The notes beneath the pieces were generated by a model. It had not been told where the DNA came from, did no database searches, and saw only the letters and a list, made by a program, of their open reading frames with translations. Made by a program: the position numbers and the translations under genes. DNA of 64,000 bases from Zerene cesonia (lineage: Eukaryota > Arthropoda > Insecta > Lepidoptera > Pieridae), in the NCBI RefSeq assembly GCF_012273895.1, contig NC_052111.1:9496759-9560758 (forward strand). The letters run 5' to 3'. Each line of letters opens with the position of its first letter. The stretch's first letter is position 1. This document shows, one piece after another, positions 49,236 through 59,801 of this stretch.

Positions 49236-50281
49236 ATGCATACAAATGATGCTTTGCCTATAGTTTTAATAAGCGCAAAAAATATTGCGTCTGTCCATAA
49301 AGTAGTATCTGGTAAGATTTATCTTGAAATGGTGATTTAAGAAATTATCAGTATTCACTTATTTCTCTACTAATTCCTTAACTTTATTAGCACTTATCGA
49401 GAACGAAGTATGTTCAAGCGCTAACAGTCTGAACGGCGAGGAGTGGATGTGGCATATAGTGAATAAATACTATCGTGCGGATGTAAGAGTTCTACCGTTT
49501 GTGGACGGTGAGACGCCCTCTACACATCTTTCTGATCTCGTCGAAGCTCATGTCATTTATTTAAATGATGACGAGGTATGCTCATCCCGCTATATTCTAT
49601 GCTGTTATTTGAAATCATTATGTGATTTAACATACCGTTACAGTCATACTTGTTTTTCAAATTTTCAGAATGAGGAGTGCGCAGAATATAGATTTATTCA
49701 TGTGGGAGATCATTCACGAGTATCCCAAGTCCGACTCGTGCTATCGGAAAAGCCAGAGAGTCCCGCACTCGCGGCGTGGGCCACGCGTCGCCGCTACGAA
49801 CTAGTTCCCCTGCAGATGCATTCCGATTCAGAAGATGAGAACGATGACGACATACGGGGTATACCGCGCGCCCGCGCTGCGATACACGCCCACACCTGGC
49901 GAGGTCTAGTTCGCTTGGATAAACCCAATGCCCCTCTGCCTGCAACTGGTCAGAGTGATAATATTAAATCAATTATAATCATTGGCATATACTGAAGTAA
50001 ATAAGTGAATAGGACAATGTGTTTCACTTTCAGAAGATACATTGGAGTCAGACGGCGAGAGCTGCGACTCGTGGGGCTCGTGGCAGGGCGAGGGCGCTGG
50101 TGAGAGCCCGGGCGGGGACGCGGCGCAGGGCGCGGGCGCGGAGGTGTTCGCAAGCATGCTGAGCACGCTGGCGGCGGAGCGCGCGGCGCTGGCGGCGCTG
50201 GCGGACAGCGAGCGCCGGCGCCGCGCCGAGGCGTTGCTCTGCGCCTTCACTGCCGCGCTCGCGCCGCCTCGCCGGAATTAG
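49236..50281 (+). CDS. AAGAB: Alpha- and gamma-adaptin binding protein (p34)
   Basis: Complete gene, exons 49236-49311, 49391-49575, 49669-49948 and 50034-50281, 262 aa. All junctions are GT-AG with consistent phases. AAGAB is a cytosolic chaperone that stabilises AP-1 and AP-2 adaptor subunits during clathrin adaptor assembly. The N-terminal half is the pseudo-GTPase domain: LPIVLISAKNIASVHKVV, then EEWMWHIVNKYYRADVRV, then LVEAHVIYLNDDE. A middle acidic segment (DSEDENDDDIRG) follows. The C-terminal helical domain (EVFASMLSTLAAERAALAAL, then RRRAEALLCAFTAAL) matches the family's end, where the human protein has a phenylalanine-leucine-rich helix pair. The length is somewhat shorter than the human protein (about 315 aa), mainly in the linker. 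The last exon is far GC-richer than exons 1-2. It is divergently paired with LCMT1. Confidence 0.9.
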
Positions 50282-50491
50282 TCTTCATATTTTTTGTGAA
50301 ATTATACTTAATATTTTTCGTTTCTTTTAGTCCATTTCAACCAATTTTGCATTCCTTTGTGTAAAAGGCGAAATATCAAATACACACACAACAAAATCAA
50401 GACATATTCATTATATTTAAATAATTGTCTAAAAATGTATAGAGTTCTCTGATTAGTGAATAGAGGAATTATAGCTTATTTTAAGGTCTTA

Positions 50492-50497
50492 AATAAA
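50492..50497 (+). terminator. Candidate poly(A) signal of AAGAB
   Basis: AATAAA 211 bp after the AAGAB stop codon. Confidence 0.5.
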
Positions 50498-51434
50498 AAC
50501 ATTTAGAGATATTTTTTTCTCGTATTAATTTAGAACTCAAATTCTTAAAACTAGAGCAGACAAGGTCATGAAAATTTTTCACAGCAATTGTATTATGTTG
50601 AAATTTCATTGCGTATCAATCCCCGTAATTTTCCATCATTTATTAAAAATAACATAAAAAATGCTGTTAGAACTTCGATCACTGTCGCCAGATGGCGATT
50701 CTATGCGAAGCTAGAGCACGCTAGTAAAGTTCTCAACAATATATGTATAAGCTATCTTGTACAAAGGGTTGGTATCCAGTAACCAGTACATCCAGTACAT
50801 CCAGTAGTCAACAAAATACAGTGTTAGTTAAGCAGTGTTATAATATAGTGTAGTAAAAGTGTACAGTGCAAATCGGGAAGAATAAATCGTTGGAAAGTAA
50901 ACAGTGTTTCGCTCAGAACCTCCAGTGTTATTCAATGCAATTCTAGAACTTTACCCAACAGAATGTATCTTCTGGGCAAGACCACAGAGTGGGCAAGAGA
51001 TAGTTAATCTGTTTGCTACACACTTTTCAGCCGAGAATATCCCATCTAAAAATAGTTGATTCGTCTGAAGAGAGCTTGATGGTATTCCGCCAGTACTACT
51101 CAAAATATGCCCAAGTAGATACTCAGGATTACCGTTGCCAATGATTTCTACCTCTGTGTTTCCTATGAAATGAAAGCTAGTCAATATTGTACCCGTGTTT
51201 AAAAGAACGAAATATATACGATATGAGTAACGCCGGATTTTCTTATTCATTACTAGCTGCACCCGGAAAACGCTGTTCCGCCTTACTCTTATCATTTAGA
51301 GCTATGAAAAATAGATTTTTGCCAATTCTCAGATCTACCCGATATGCACACAAAATTTACAACAATCTTATTAGAAAGCTATGCCGCCATATTAGTTTGC
51401 ATCCTATATTTCGAATACATAACAGAGACTAATT
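50498..51434. other. Intergenic stretch, possibly 5' part of a decayed retroelement
   Basis: No gene is recognised. A run of 'cagtacatccagtacatcca' and several agtgtta/cagtgtt repeats lies at 50785-50935. It may belong to the decayed element whose reverse-transcriptase relic begins at 51435. Confidence 0.35.
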
Positions 51435-51620
51435 AATGGTTCATCTGGTGTGCCACAGAGTTCACTACTTGAGCCATTGCTTTTCGCAGTTTTTATAAAC
51501 GACATGGTTTCAATTATAAAACAGTAGCGTTTTATCCACTAAATATGCTGATGATTTTAAATTGTATAGGGTAGTAGAGTCGCATCACGATGCTCTTCTT
51601 TAAAACGACACCACGGCTGT
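51435..51620 (+). pseudogene. Reverse transcriptase relic of a jockey/CR1-type LINE
   Basis: One frame reads GVPQSSLLEPLLFAVFINDM (motif B of non-LTR reverse transcriptase, usually GVPQGSxLGPLLF..FINDI). After a stop and a frame change another reads KYADDFKLYRVVESHHDALL, which contains the YADD catalytic motif. The frame break and stop codons show that it is inactive. The boundaries of the full insertion are not clear. Confidence 0.75.
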
Positions 51621-53610
51621 TTCCTCCTGGTGTAATGGTAATCATATAACGGTAACTCGTGATAACAATTACTAGTTCTTTTAGGAATATCAATTGCCCC
51701 AGTAATCCAAACTACAAGCAGAGCTTTGACTTTTTTAAAATCCCCACTCTTAAACAGAAACGCCAAACTTTTGTTTAAAATTTTACATATTCTATAAAAG
51801 TTCGTTAAAATAGATAAATCAGAAATTGTGTTACTTATCCTGTCCGTATCCCATTTCATGCGTACAACCGATACTTGAGAAAGAGGAAGGCGGAATTCTT
51901 TGGAAAAGGCGGCGAACATGCCGTAAATAAAACAAATGCGATTTTTTTAAAACATTTATTAATAAAACGATATAAAGATAGATATGTGCGTAGCCGCTTG
52001 TGCACGAGCTCCCGTGCTCTAACATCACAGATAGTTCCTTATTATCTCTTTGGACGCAATTTGTTCTCTTATCAACTGAAGGTGTCGGGAAGGTTTGGTG
52101 TCTGCACTCTACAGTCTACGGTCGGATCGCGCGGGGCTTCGCGGTGCTTGGCTAGGTTCTCTTGTGCAAATATTGTCCTCGCAAATTATTCAACGCTTTA
52201 GTGACATGAAAGTGCTCATTGTCTTTCCAGACGCATTATATTTATTATTTACATAGCATAGTAAGACAAAGTGAATATAGAAATAAAAACGCCGTCACCG
52301 TGATGGCACCGAAATTACGGCAATTAGTTTTTCATGAGATTGCGTTCGGGGCCGACTAAAGATAGGTAGGGCGTGCGGACATTCGGCCCTCTGTGAGGTC
52401 GGAGGTACACCGTTACAACCACAATTATAATATTGACCATAAATTGGTACTTGTAATACAGTTGCTACGTCAACATATGCGAGTAAATACAAGTGAAACA
52501 ACCATAATAAACTCCATACTTTACACAACAGGAACAAGAATATTAATTATTTTCAAATGCACGATAAAACAAAAAACAAATTCAACATGAAGCTTATAAA
52601 GTTAGGACAACGATTAGTATCTACGCAATTCTCCCCAAGTGGGTAGTTAGTGTACAAAGCAATCACCTTAAATTACAATATTAAAGCTTCTTCGTTATGC
52701 TATATAAAATATACCATATCAATATCGTATATTGAGCAGTGCGTAAATTTGTAAATAATTACTTGATGATGTGCTTAATATATTAATAATTATAACTAAC
52801 CAATAGGTAAAAAACTATAAATATAATTTATTTTCAGTACATAATAATGATATATTTTAAAGGCATATTGGTGATTTTTTTTACCTATTAATGTATAAAT
52901 GGAATTAATATTATATTTAGTAAACATATATTATAACTAAAACGGTAAACGTATATTTTTAAAACGATAACAATAACTGTTGTATATATCAGTATAGTAT
53001 AGTTATTAGTAGTACCTACTTAGTTGATATCGCTATAGCTTTTCGTTACATCTAGTGTCTTATTTTAAAATTTAAATGGTCAACACAGCCTTCTACCTGA
53101 TAATTGAATAAATAGTAGGCGTTATTACATATTGTCTTTTCCGTTATTCTCTTATTTGGACTTGTGATGAATGAAATTATTCTAAATCAGAAAACAAGCG
53201 TAGAGATACGTAGCAATGCGCGTGGCGTTCGCTCAATTGGCGGGGACCACGCTCGATGCTCGGCATTGATGGTGCCATTTACTTGACAATCTATAAAGCT
53301 AATACTGTGATACTTTGGATCAATTACTAATATGTTAACTTTCAATGTTCATTTCATTCCAATTCAATTTAACCCATAAACTATTATAATAACTGAAATA
53401 TGTTTCATGAAGCTACTACAACATTGTATACATATAAATAATTACTAATACCGTGTATAAGAATACGTCAATAATTTGGACGTTTTAATTTAAAACTTAA
53501 AGTTTTAATGTATTAAATTGTAAATAGATTTCTTCGAATAAGGAATACTACATTAACCTATAATTATAAAGAATTTATAGATGCCAATAATTATAAAATA
53601 CTGCCACGGG
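51621..53610. other. Gene-free stretch with possible retroelement remnants
   Basis: Short fragments after the reverse transcriptase relic may continue the dead element to about 52200. Beyond that the DNA is AT-rich with no recognised feature. A short GC-richer patch lies at 53215-53275. Confidence 0.4.
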
Positions 53611-54053
53611 CTACTGATGGCCAACAACTTGAATACCGAATGCTGTTACTCGTAACGCATTAGATTCGTATGTATTCACTTGTAACAGAACACCGAGCAT
53701 TTGCCGTTTTAAAATGATATCGAGCTGCTTCTCAAGACTGCTCGATGTTTTGTAACACGCGGTTTGGTGTAACATTTTACCGAGCAAAAGCATTTTACCG
53801 CAGGCGACATCATCTTCTTTTTTTACCATTTCACCACTTTCTCCTTCTTTTTATATGCACCATGATAAACGCAGTTCATGCCAAATGAAGGTTCTAAAAT
53901 ATTATTCCAACCAAGAATGAGCGCAAAGTGCAACATAGCGTACTCCATACAACTACACTCGCTATGAGCATTACGTCGAACAGAGCGCCGAGCATTCGTA
54001 AGAAAGTAATAGTACATAAAATTGCTCGAGAAAATGCTACAGTGTATACCCAA
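53611..54053 (-). pseudogene. Possible gustatory-receptor-like relic
   Basis: Two overlapping minus-strand frames (54053-53823 and 53829-53611) read like decayed protein. The second contains KMLHQTACYKTSSSLEKQLD, then RQMLGVLLQV and LRVTAFGIQVVG. The spacing of a leucine/glutamine helix followed by a T-A-x-G-x-x-x-V turn resembles the end of insect gustatory receptors, but the final TYLVxLxQF helix is not visible. This is a weak resemblance; it could equally be repeat-derived or chance. Confidence 0.2.
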
Positions 54054-54534
54054 ACATTGCTTTCGAAAATAATAATGAATTACAATAAAATGTGGCTACT
54101 AATTGCGCTAATGCTCACGACGAAATAGAAATTTACATCATTCACTTATTTATAATCCCCGCTCTTAAACAAAAAATCTTCTATTTGTAAACTTACGGCT
54201 AAAATAATTGTTAGTTTTGTAATTTTCAAAAAATACCAACCTAATGCTCTACCAAAACACTCGTTGCGCATATCGTAACAAAGAGTCTCAACTATTATAT
54301 TTGGAAAATAATAGATCATTTACGTCTGATTTTAGTTTTATCTTATATTGTAACTTTTTTAGCGACAAAAGCCTTTTTTTTTACTAAACATGCTCGTGTC
54401 TATTTATTAATAGATCACGGCGTGCGACGCGCAGACGTCAAATACGTCGGATACGGCGCGGTTATCGGCAACGTAACGTTAAACGACAGGGATCTTATGG
54501 CGTCGATCAATATGAAAACAATGTATTGTGTGAA
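54054..54534. other. Intergenic stretch
   Basis: No gene is recognised. It is AT-rich and turns sharply GC-rich at 54535. Confidence 0.45.
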
Positions 54535-54628
54535 AGTGTCGGGGTGAGGGTGCCGGGGTGCCGGGGTGCCGGCGGCGGGTGCCGGCGGCGGGGTGCCGGC
54601 GGCGGGTGCCGGCGCGCACCGGGCGGCG
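54535..54628. repeat. G-rich minisatellite next to the ABHD gap
   Basis: Imperfect tandem copies of ggtgccggcggcgg / ggtgccgggg units. It lies just beyond the inferred ABHD stop codon (CTA at 54629-54631 read on the minus strand), hence probably in the 3' UTR. Its many G-runs could form quadruplexes. Confidence 0.7.
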
Positions 54629-57600
54629 CTAGGCGGCGGCTTGCGGCGCGTGCAGGAGCTTGGGNNNNNNNNNNNNNNNNNNNNNNNNNNNNNNNNNNNN
54701 NNNNNNNNNNNNNNNNNNNNNNNNNNNNNNNNNNNNNNNNNNNNNNNNNNNNNNNNNNNNNNNNNNNNNNNNNNNNNNNNNNNNNNNNNNNNNNNNNNNN
54801 NNNNNNNNNNNNNNNNNNNNNNNNNNNNNNNNNNNNNNNNNNNNNNNNNNNNNNNNNNNNNNNNNNNNNNNNNNNNNNNNNNNNNNNNNNNNNNNNNNNN
54901 NNNNNNNNNNNNNNNNNNNNNNNNNNNNNNNNNNNNNNNNNNNNNNNNNNNNNNNNNNNNNNNNNNNNNNNNNNNNNNNNNNNNNNNNNNNNNNNNNNNN
55001 NNNNNNNNNNNNNNNNNNNNNNNNNNNNNNNNNNNNNNNNNNNNNNNNNNNNNNNNNNNNNNNNNNNNNNNNNNNNNNNNNNNNNNNNNNNNNNNNNNNN
55101 NNNNNNNNNNNNNNNNNNNNNNNNNNNNNNNNNNNNNNNNNNNNNNNNNNNNNNNNNNNNNNNNNNNNNNNNNNNNNNNNNNNNNNNNNNNNNNNNNNNN
55201 NNNNNNNNNNNNNNNNNNNNNNNNNNNNNNNNNNNNNNNNNNNNNNNNNNNNNNNNNNNNNNNNNNNNNNNNNNNNNNNNNNNNNNNNNNNNNNNNNNNN
55301 NNNNNNNNNNNNNNNNNNNNNNNNNNNNNNNNNNNNNNNNNNNNNNNNNNNNNNNNNNNNNNNNNNNNNNNNNNNNNNNNNNNNNNNNNNNNNNNNNNNN
55401 NNNNNNNNNNNNNNNNNNNNNNNNNNNNNNNNNNNNNNNNNNNNNNNNNNNNNNNNNNNNNNNNNNNNNNNNNNNNNNNNNNNNNNNNNNNNNNNNNNNN
55501 NNNNNNNNNNNNNNNNNNNNNNNNNNNNNNNNNNNNNNNNNNNNNNNNNNNNNNNNNNNNNNNNNNNNNNNNNNNNNNNNNNNNNNNNNNNNNNNNNNNN
55601 NNNNNNNNNNNNNNNNNNNNNNNNNNNNNNNNNNNNNNNNNNNNNNNNNNNNNNNNNNNNNNNNATTTTTATTGCACTCTTCAAGAGGATTGTCAAGTGA
55701 GCGTAGTCGACGCGAGTTTACTTTTTCTTCATGATTTAGTTCATACTAGAAATTGTTTACATCCAAAATGTTTTAAATATTACATTCACGTTGTAATTCT
55801 TTAAATTAGTGACCACAAAATGCACAATATCTCAAACGATGAATAAGAGAAAAAAAAAATAAACAACGAAACGACCACCAGATTACAGATATTCTTTGTA
55901 GCAAAAGTTACAGAATCAGAAAAACTAATGCCATTTGTCTCGCATCGCTCTGCCACTGTGTAGTGGTGATCAGCGAACGGCACAAATTGACACATGGGCA
56001 AAACAATAGCCATCACTCACCGTGCAAGGGCTGGAACGGGTCGTCGGCGGCGCAGAGGCAGAGCAGCGGCACGCGCACGCGCTCCAGCTTGCCGCGCAGC
56101 GTGGCGGCGCGGTAGTAGTGCTCCACGGAGGCGAAGCCGAAGTGCTTGGTGGTGAAGGCGGCGTCGAACTGGCGCACGGAGCGGCTCGCGTCCACCGCGG
56201 CCCAGTCCCACGGGCCGGCGCGCAGCGGCGCGTGCGCGCGCACCGTGTTGCGCAGGTTGCGCGCCATGTGCCGCGACAGCAGCGCGTTCAGCGGCGGCCG
56301 CTCGATGCACGCCGAGCCGCGCTCCACGTCCAGCGGCGACGACACGATGAGCGCGGCGTGCAGGCGCGCGCGCTCGCCGTGCGCCGCCAGGTAGTGCCCC
56401 AGGATGAGCCCGCCCAGCGACACGCCCACGCCCAGCAGCGGCCCGCCGCGCCCGCGCACCGCCTCCACCACCTCCGCCAGGTCCTCGTGGCTCACCGCGC
56501 AGTACAGCCGGGGCGTCTGCCGCGCGCGGTCACGTTACTATGTTATCGTAGCTCGGCGACGAGTGACGACGTCGAATAAGAATTTGAGTGTAGTTCGATC
56601 GTAAAAAAATAAAAGAGAGTTTGGGCAAATGAGCGGCTGAGAAAATTTTTATTTATTCGTTGGTTGTATCAATGCTCGGATTGCGGATTGATAGAGTGAT
56701 GCTTTTTAAATATTTGTAAATACTAAATAAAAATATTAGTTTAAAAAAAACTAAAAAACACGCTTTAACAAAAATCATATTTTGCAAATTAAAAAATGGA
56801 ATAATTTTATCAAATTAGTGTATTGTCATCGGTCCTCAATAAATCTACAAAGTTTGAATGAAATCTGGCCGTTTAAAGTGGGTCAAAATCGCGCCCAAAG
56901 AAGTCGGTTACAAACAAACATACAAACAAACATACAAGTGAAGCTAATAAAAAGCGTGTAAAAAGATTACTACCCGAACGGAGTCGGGACGAGCGGTCAG
57001 TTAGAACCTCTAACTGTATAAATTCATAAAAAGCGCAATACTTACAGTGAGCGGCACCCCGCCGAGCCCGCGGTTGTTGAAGACGACGCAGTGCGCACCG
57101 AGCTGGCGCGCGGCGGCCACGAGGCAGCGCACGTAGTCCGCGTGCGAGCCGCCCGTGAGCCCGGGCAGCACCAGCATCACCGGCCGCGTCGCGTCTCCGC
57201 CCGGCGCGTCCGCCCAGTCTAGGGCCACTTGTCCGCCGTCCGATAACCGGAGAATTTCTCTACATTTCAATTGTTTCCATTTAAATGAAGTTTGATAACG
57301 CGTCAAAAAGAAAATTGTAGTTTAGATATTTTTAATCATACTTTCCTTATTGCCTTTTGAATTAGCCAACACAGTGTTTTCGGTAAAAAATACGCAGGAT
57401 TAACAGGAGCATCCATATTATATTAAAGGGTGTTAATGTAATTAAGAGCGTTTAATTGTAAAAATAGAGGTTTCTATATTATCTAAAATTTTTCATTATC
57501 TGTAACAACCCCTGACTCCTTCACAAACTGTTTAGCTACAGGGGTGGTTTCAGCTTTCATTGGTTCCCCCCTCCTTGTCCTTTCATGCAAAATAGGCACT

Positions 57601-57662
57601 AGGTATATATTATATGTACAACGTGGGTCACGCAAAATGCGTGGCTAGATGTTTGTACATAT

Positions 57663-57746
<84 letters not shown>

Positions 57747-59801
57747 ATGTGATACCTTCGATAATTCACGGTCGGCAAGATCCGAGAACGAAGGACTGAT
57801 GCAATCACTGTCTGAAGCCTGGACTCCACACACCATGGAGTCGGCCAATATGGTTCATTTAGAAGAGGTACTTTCTCTTCCAGCATTTGTCGAAATTCTC
57901 CTTTGCCGCATATTAACAATGGTTTCTGAAATCGGTAAAATCGCTGTAGTCATTTTGTCTCGTTTTTTTTTTTAGTCAGAATTGTGTTATAAAAAAAGTC
58001 TCATCCGCCTTATTACCAACAAACTGGCATACAAATATTTATATGGCTTTGAATTTCAGTACAGTTTAAACAATGTCCAAGTATTATTTTTACATTATGT
58101 TATTTAGATTAATTGAAGCATTTTACAATTAGGTATTGTATTATTGTTACATATAATATTGCATTATTATTATATTCTATTTTACAATTGTCGTAATTAT
58201 TGATTAGGTATGATTTATAGATTTAAATTATTGATTTCTTGTGTCATAATTTTATCATGCTAGGTAAATTTTTTGTCATTTTGATCATTATAATCAAATA
58301 GAATCGTTTATTTAAGCAACATTTTAAATTTTTCTGTGTATTAAATTTTGAGACAGTTCTCTTATATGTTTTGATATATGGTTCAATATCTTTGTACACA
58401 TTACACTGGCATTATTCTTGTTTAGTGCTGAATGACAGTTTGGCATCATTAGACGAGTAGGATCTCTTAGTCCCAGTTTAGAATTATCTTTCATATTTTT
58501 AAACAGTTCAGACAAATTGTCACAGAAATGTATCTGTAATATTCAGTAAGCACAGCATTAAAATCCACTCAATTAGTCTTTATTAGCTTAAAGCGAAAAT
58601 GATTTATTTTTAAATTTTTCAAGTAATCATGTCACTATGAGCTTTCCATTTGCAATTTTGATCAACATTGAAACCGAGGAACATTATGTTATGTGTTTGT
58701 TGGATGATATGGTGCATATGGTGAGCCTTAATCGAAAATTAAACAAAGGTAGTGTTTGTCATATTAAGAGATAGATTATTATCATTATAAAAATGATGTC
58801 CAAGCAATTTACATTTATGGTCCATTATGTCCAATAGATTGTTTATTCATTTATTTAATATTATGGAACACCAACAATTTAACATTTATATAAATTAAAA
58901 TAAAACAGGCTTCATTACACTGCCCTATGGCAATCTAAATCTATTAGCTAAATAGGGGGACTTGTACATATTCATCTGTAACTTGTCATTAATTTTATTT
59001 ATTTGAACACTGTTCTCTCTCAAACATATAATCTTGAATCCATTCCAGAGCAGTCCCCTATATCCATATTTCTCACAGCAATTTATTTGTTATTTGTGAT
59101 CCACAAAGTCAAAGGCTTTTGGCATATCAAAGCATGTTTATATAACCAGAATTTATTTATCAATATTACATCTAGTTACTTCCTGGATTAAAGAGAACAT
59201 TGCTAATATGGTACATTTGTTTGCCTGAAATCCTGTTTATGATCTTTTAAAGTATCTTATATATATATTTTTTTATTGTATAATTCTACCACTTGTGGCT
59301 TTTCGATAATTTTTGAGGAAATACATAAGAATAGGTGATTTTTTACATCAGTTTGCTGTCTTTTTTATGGTTTAATGCGTTTTTCATGAAAGATGCCCTG
59401 TAAGAAAGACTTGTTAATGAAATAGCCAATAATAAGAAATGCTGCAGTTACATCCTTTAGTATCCTTGAATATATTGAATCATAACCTATAGTTTTGGTA
59501 TTCCTAAGAGAAGTTATGATTCTTGGTTTGTGCATGGTGAGAAAAATATGCTGATATTTATTAAATTTGTATTGATTTGATTGATTAATTGCATTGTACT
59601 ACGATTAATATTTATTATTTTGTTAGCTTTTATGTACGCACATTTATCGCAATATACTTATCTATCAAATTACTTTTAGGAAACAATTGGTTTTACCTTG
59701 ACGACTTCCACTAGGTAATAAGTAACATAAAGTACCGATAAAGATAAGCACACAAGTAATTCTTTCTTTAATTCGAAAATATAGAATATCATTTTAAGCA
59801 T
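54629..59801 (-). CDS. ABHD1/ABHD3-type alpha/beta hydrolase, membrane-anchored
   Basis: Minus-strand exons: 59801-59697, 57925-57756, 57259-57046 and 56516-56021. C-terminal exons are hidden in the gap 54665-55664, and the open sequence 54664-54629 (..LLHAPQAAA, stop) is probably the end. Phases are 0, 2, 0, 1. Relatives are single-pass membrane hydrolases; ABHD3 is a phospholipase for medium-chain and oxidised phosphatidylcholines. Exon 1 encodes a hydrophobic anchor (LLVCLSLSVLYVTYYLVEVV). Exon 2 reads KPLLICGKGEFRQ and EPYWPTPWCVESRLQT. Exon 3 reads LRLSDGGQVALDW, VLVLPGLTGGSHADYV-like sequence and CVVFNNRG. Exon 4 has the nucleophile elbow GVGVSLGG (Ser196 by my count) and the acid-residue loop LCAADDPFQP. 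The catalytic His lies in the missing part. The exon 3 acceptor (tgtag) is weak, but the NYR|R join matches the family. Paralogue assignment (ABHD1, ABHD3) is open. Confidence 0.88.
54665..55664. other. Assembly gap, 1000 N, at the 3' end of the ABHD gene
   Basis: Exactly 1000 N. It must contain the exon or exons with the catalytic histidine if the gene is intact. Confidence 0.98.
55665..56020 (-). other. ABHD intron sequence beside the gap
   Basis: The stretch follows the gtgagt donor of ABHD exon 4 on the minus strand. No coding similarity is seen in any frame. Confidence 0.7.
56742..56965. mobile_element. Short internally deleted relative of the palindromic element
   Basis: The copy begins 'aaactaaaaaacacgcttta', continues directly with 'acaaaaatcatattttgcaa', 'ttgtcatcggtcctcaataa', 'gaaatctggccgtttaaagt', 'aaaatcgcgcccaaagaagt' and ends 'aataaaaagcgtgtaaaaa'. 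It matches the right unit of the element at 37803-38562 but lacks the palindromic arms. It lies in the ABHD intron between exons 3 and 4. Confidence 0.8.
57671..57743. repeat. TA microsatellite, 36 units
   Basis: An uninterrupted TA run of 73 bp. On the minus strand it begins about 14 bp inside the intron that follows ABHD exon 2 (donor gtatca at 57755-57750). Confidence 0.95.
58320..59560 (-). pseudogene. Decayed jockey/CR1-type LINE second ORF in ABHD intron 1
   Basis: Reading the minus strand from right to left, conserved blocks of a non-LTR reverse transcriptase appear in the expected order, with stops and frame changes. A start block reads TIGYDSIYSRILKDV. A motif block reads DMPKAFDFVDHK then EKYGYRGLLW (usual form DLSKAFDCVDH..L..YGIRG). 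A later block reads MFLGFNVDQNCKWKAH (usual FLGI.LD..L.W..H). The C-terminal block near 58500-58330 reads LRDPTRLMMPNCHSALN and KILNHISKHIREL. It is clearly dead. It lies between ABHD exons 1 and 2 in the same orientation as the host gene. Confidence 0.8.

Noticed and set aside
57614..57919. Open frames coding for alternating Ile-Tyr residues
   Set aside because: They are translations of the TA microsatellite. Only the part from 57756 to 57925 on the minus strand is real coding sequence (ABHD exon 2).
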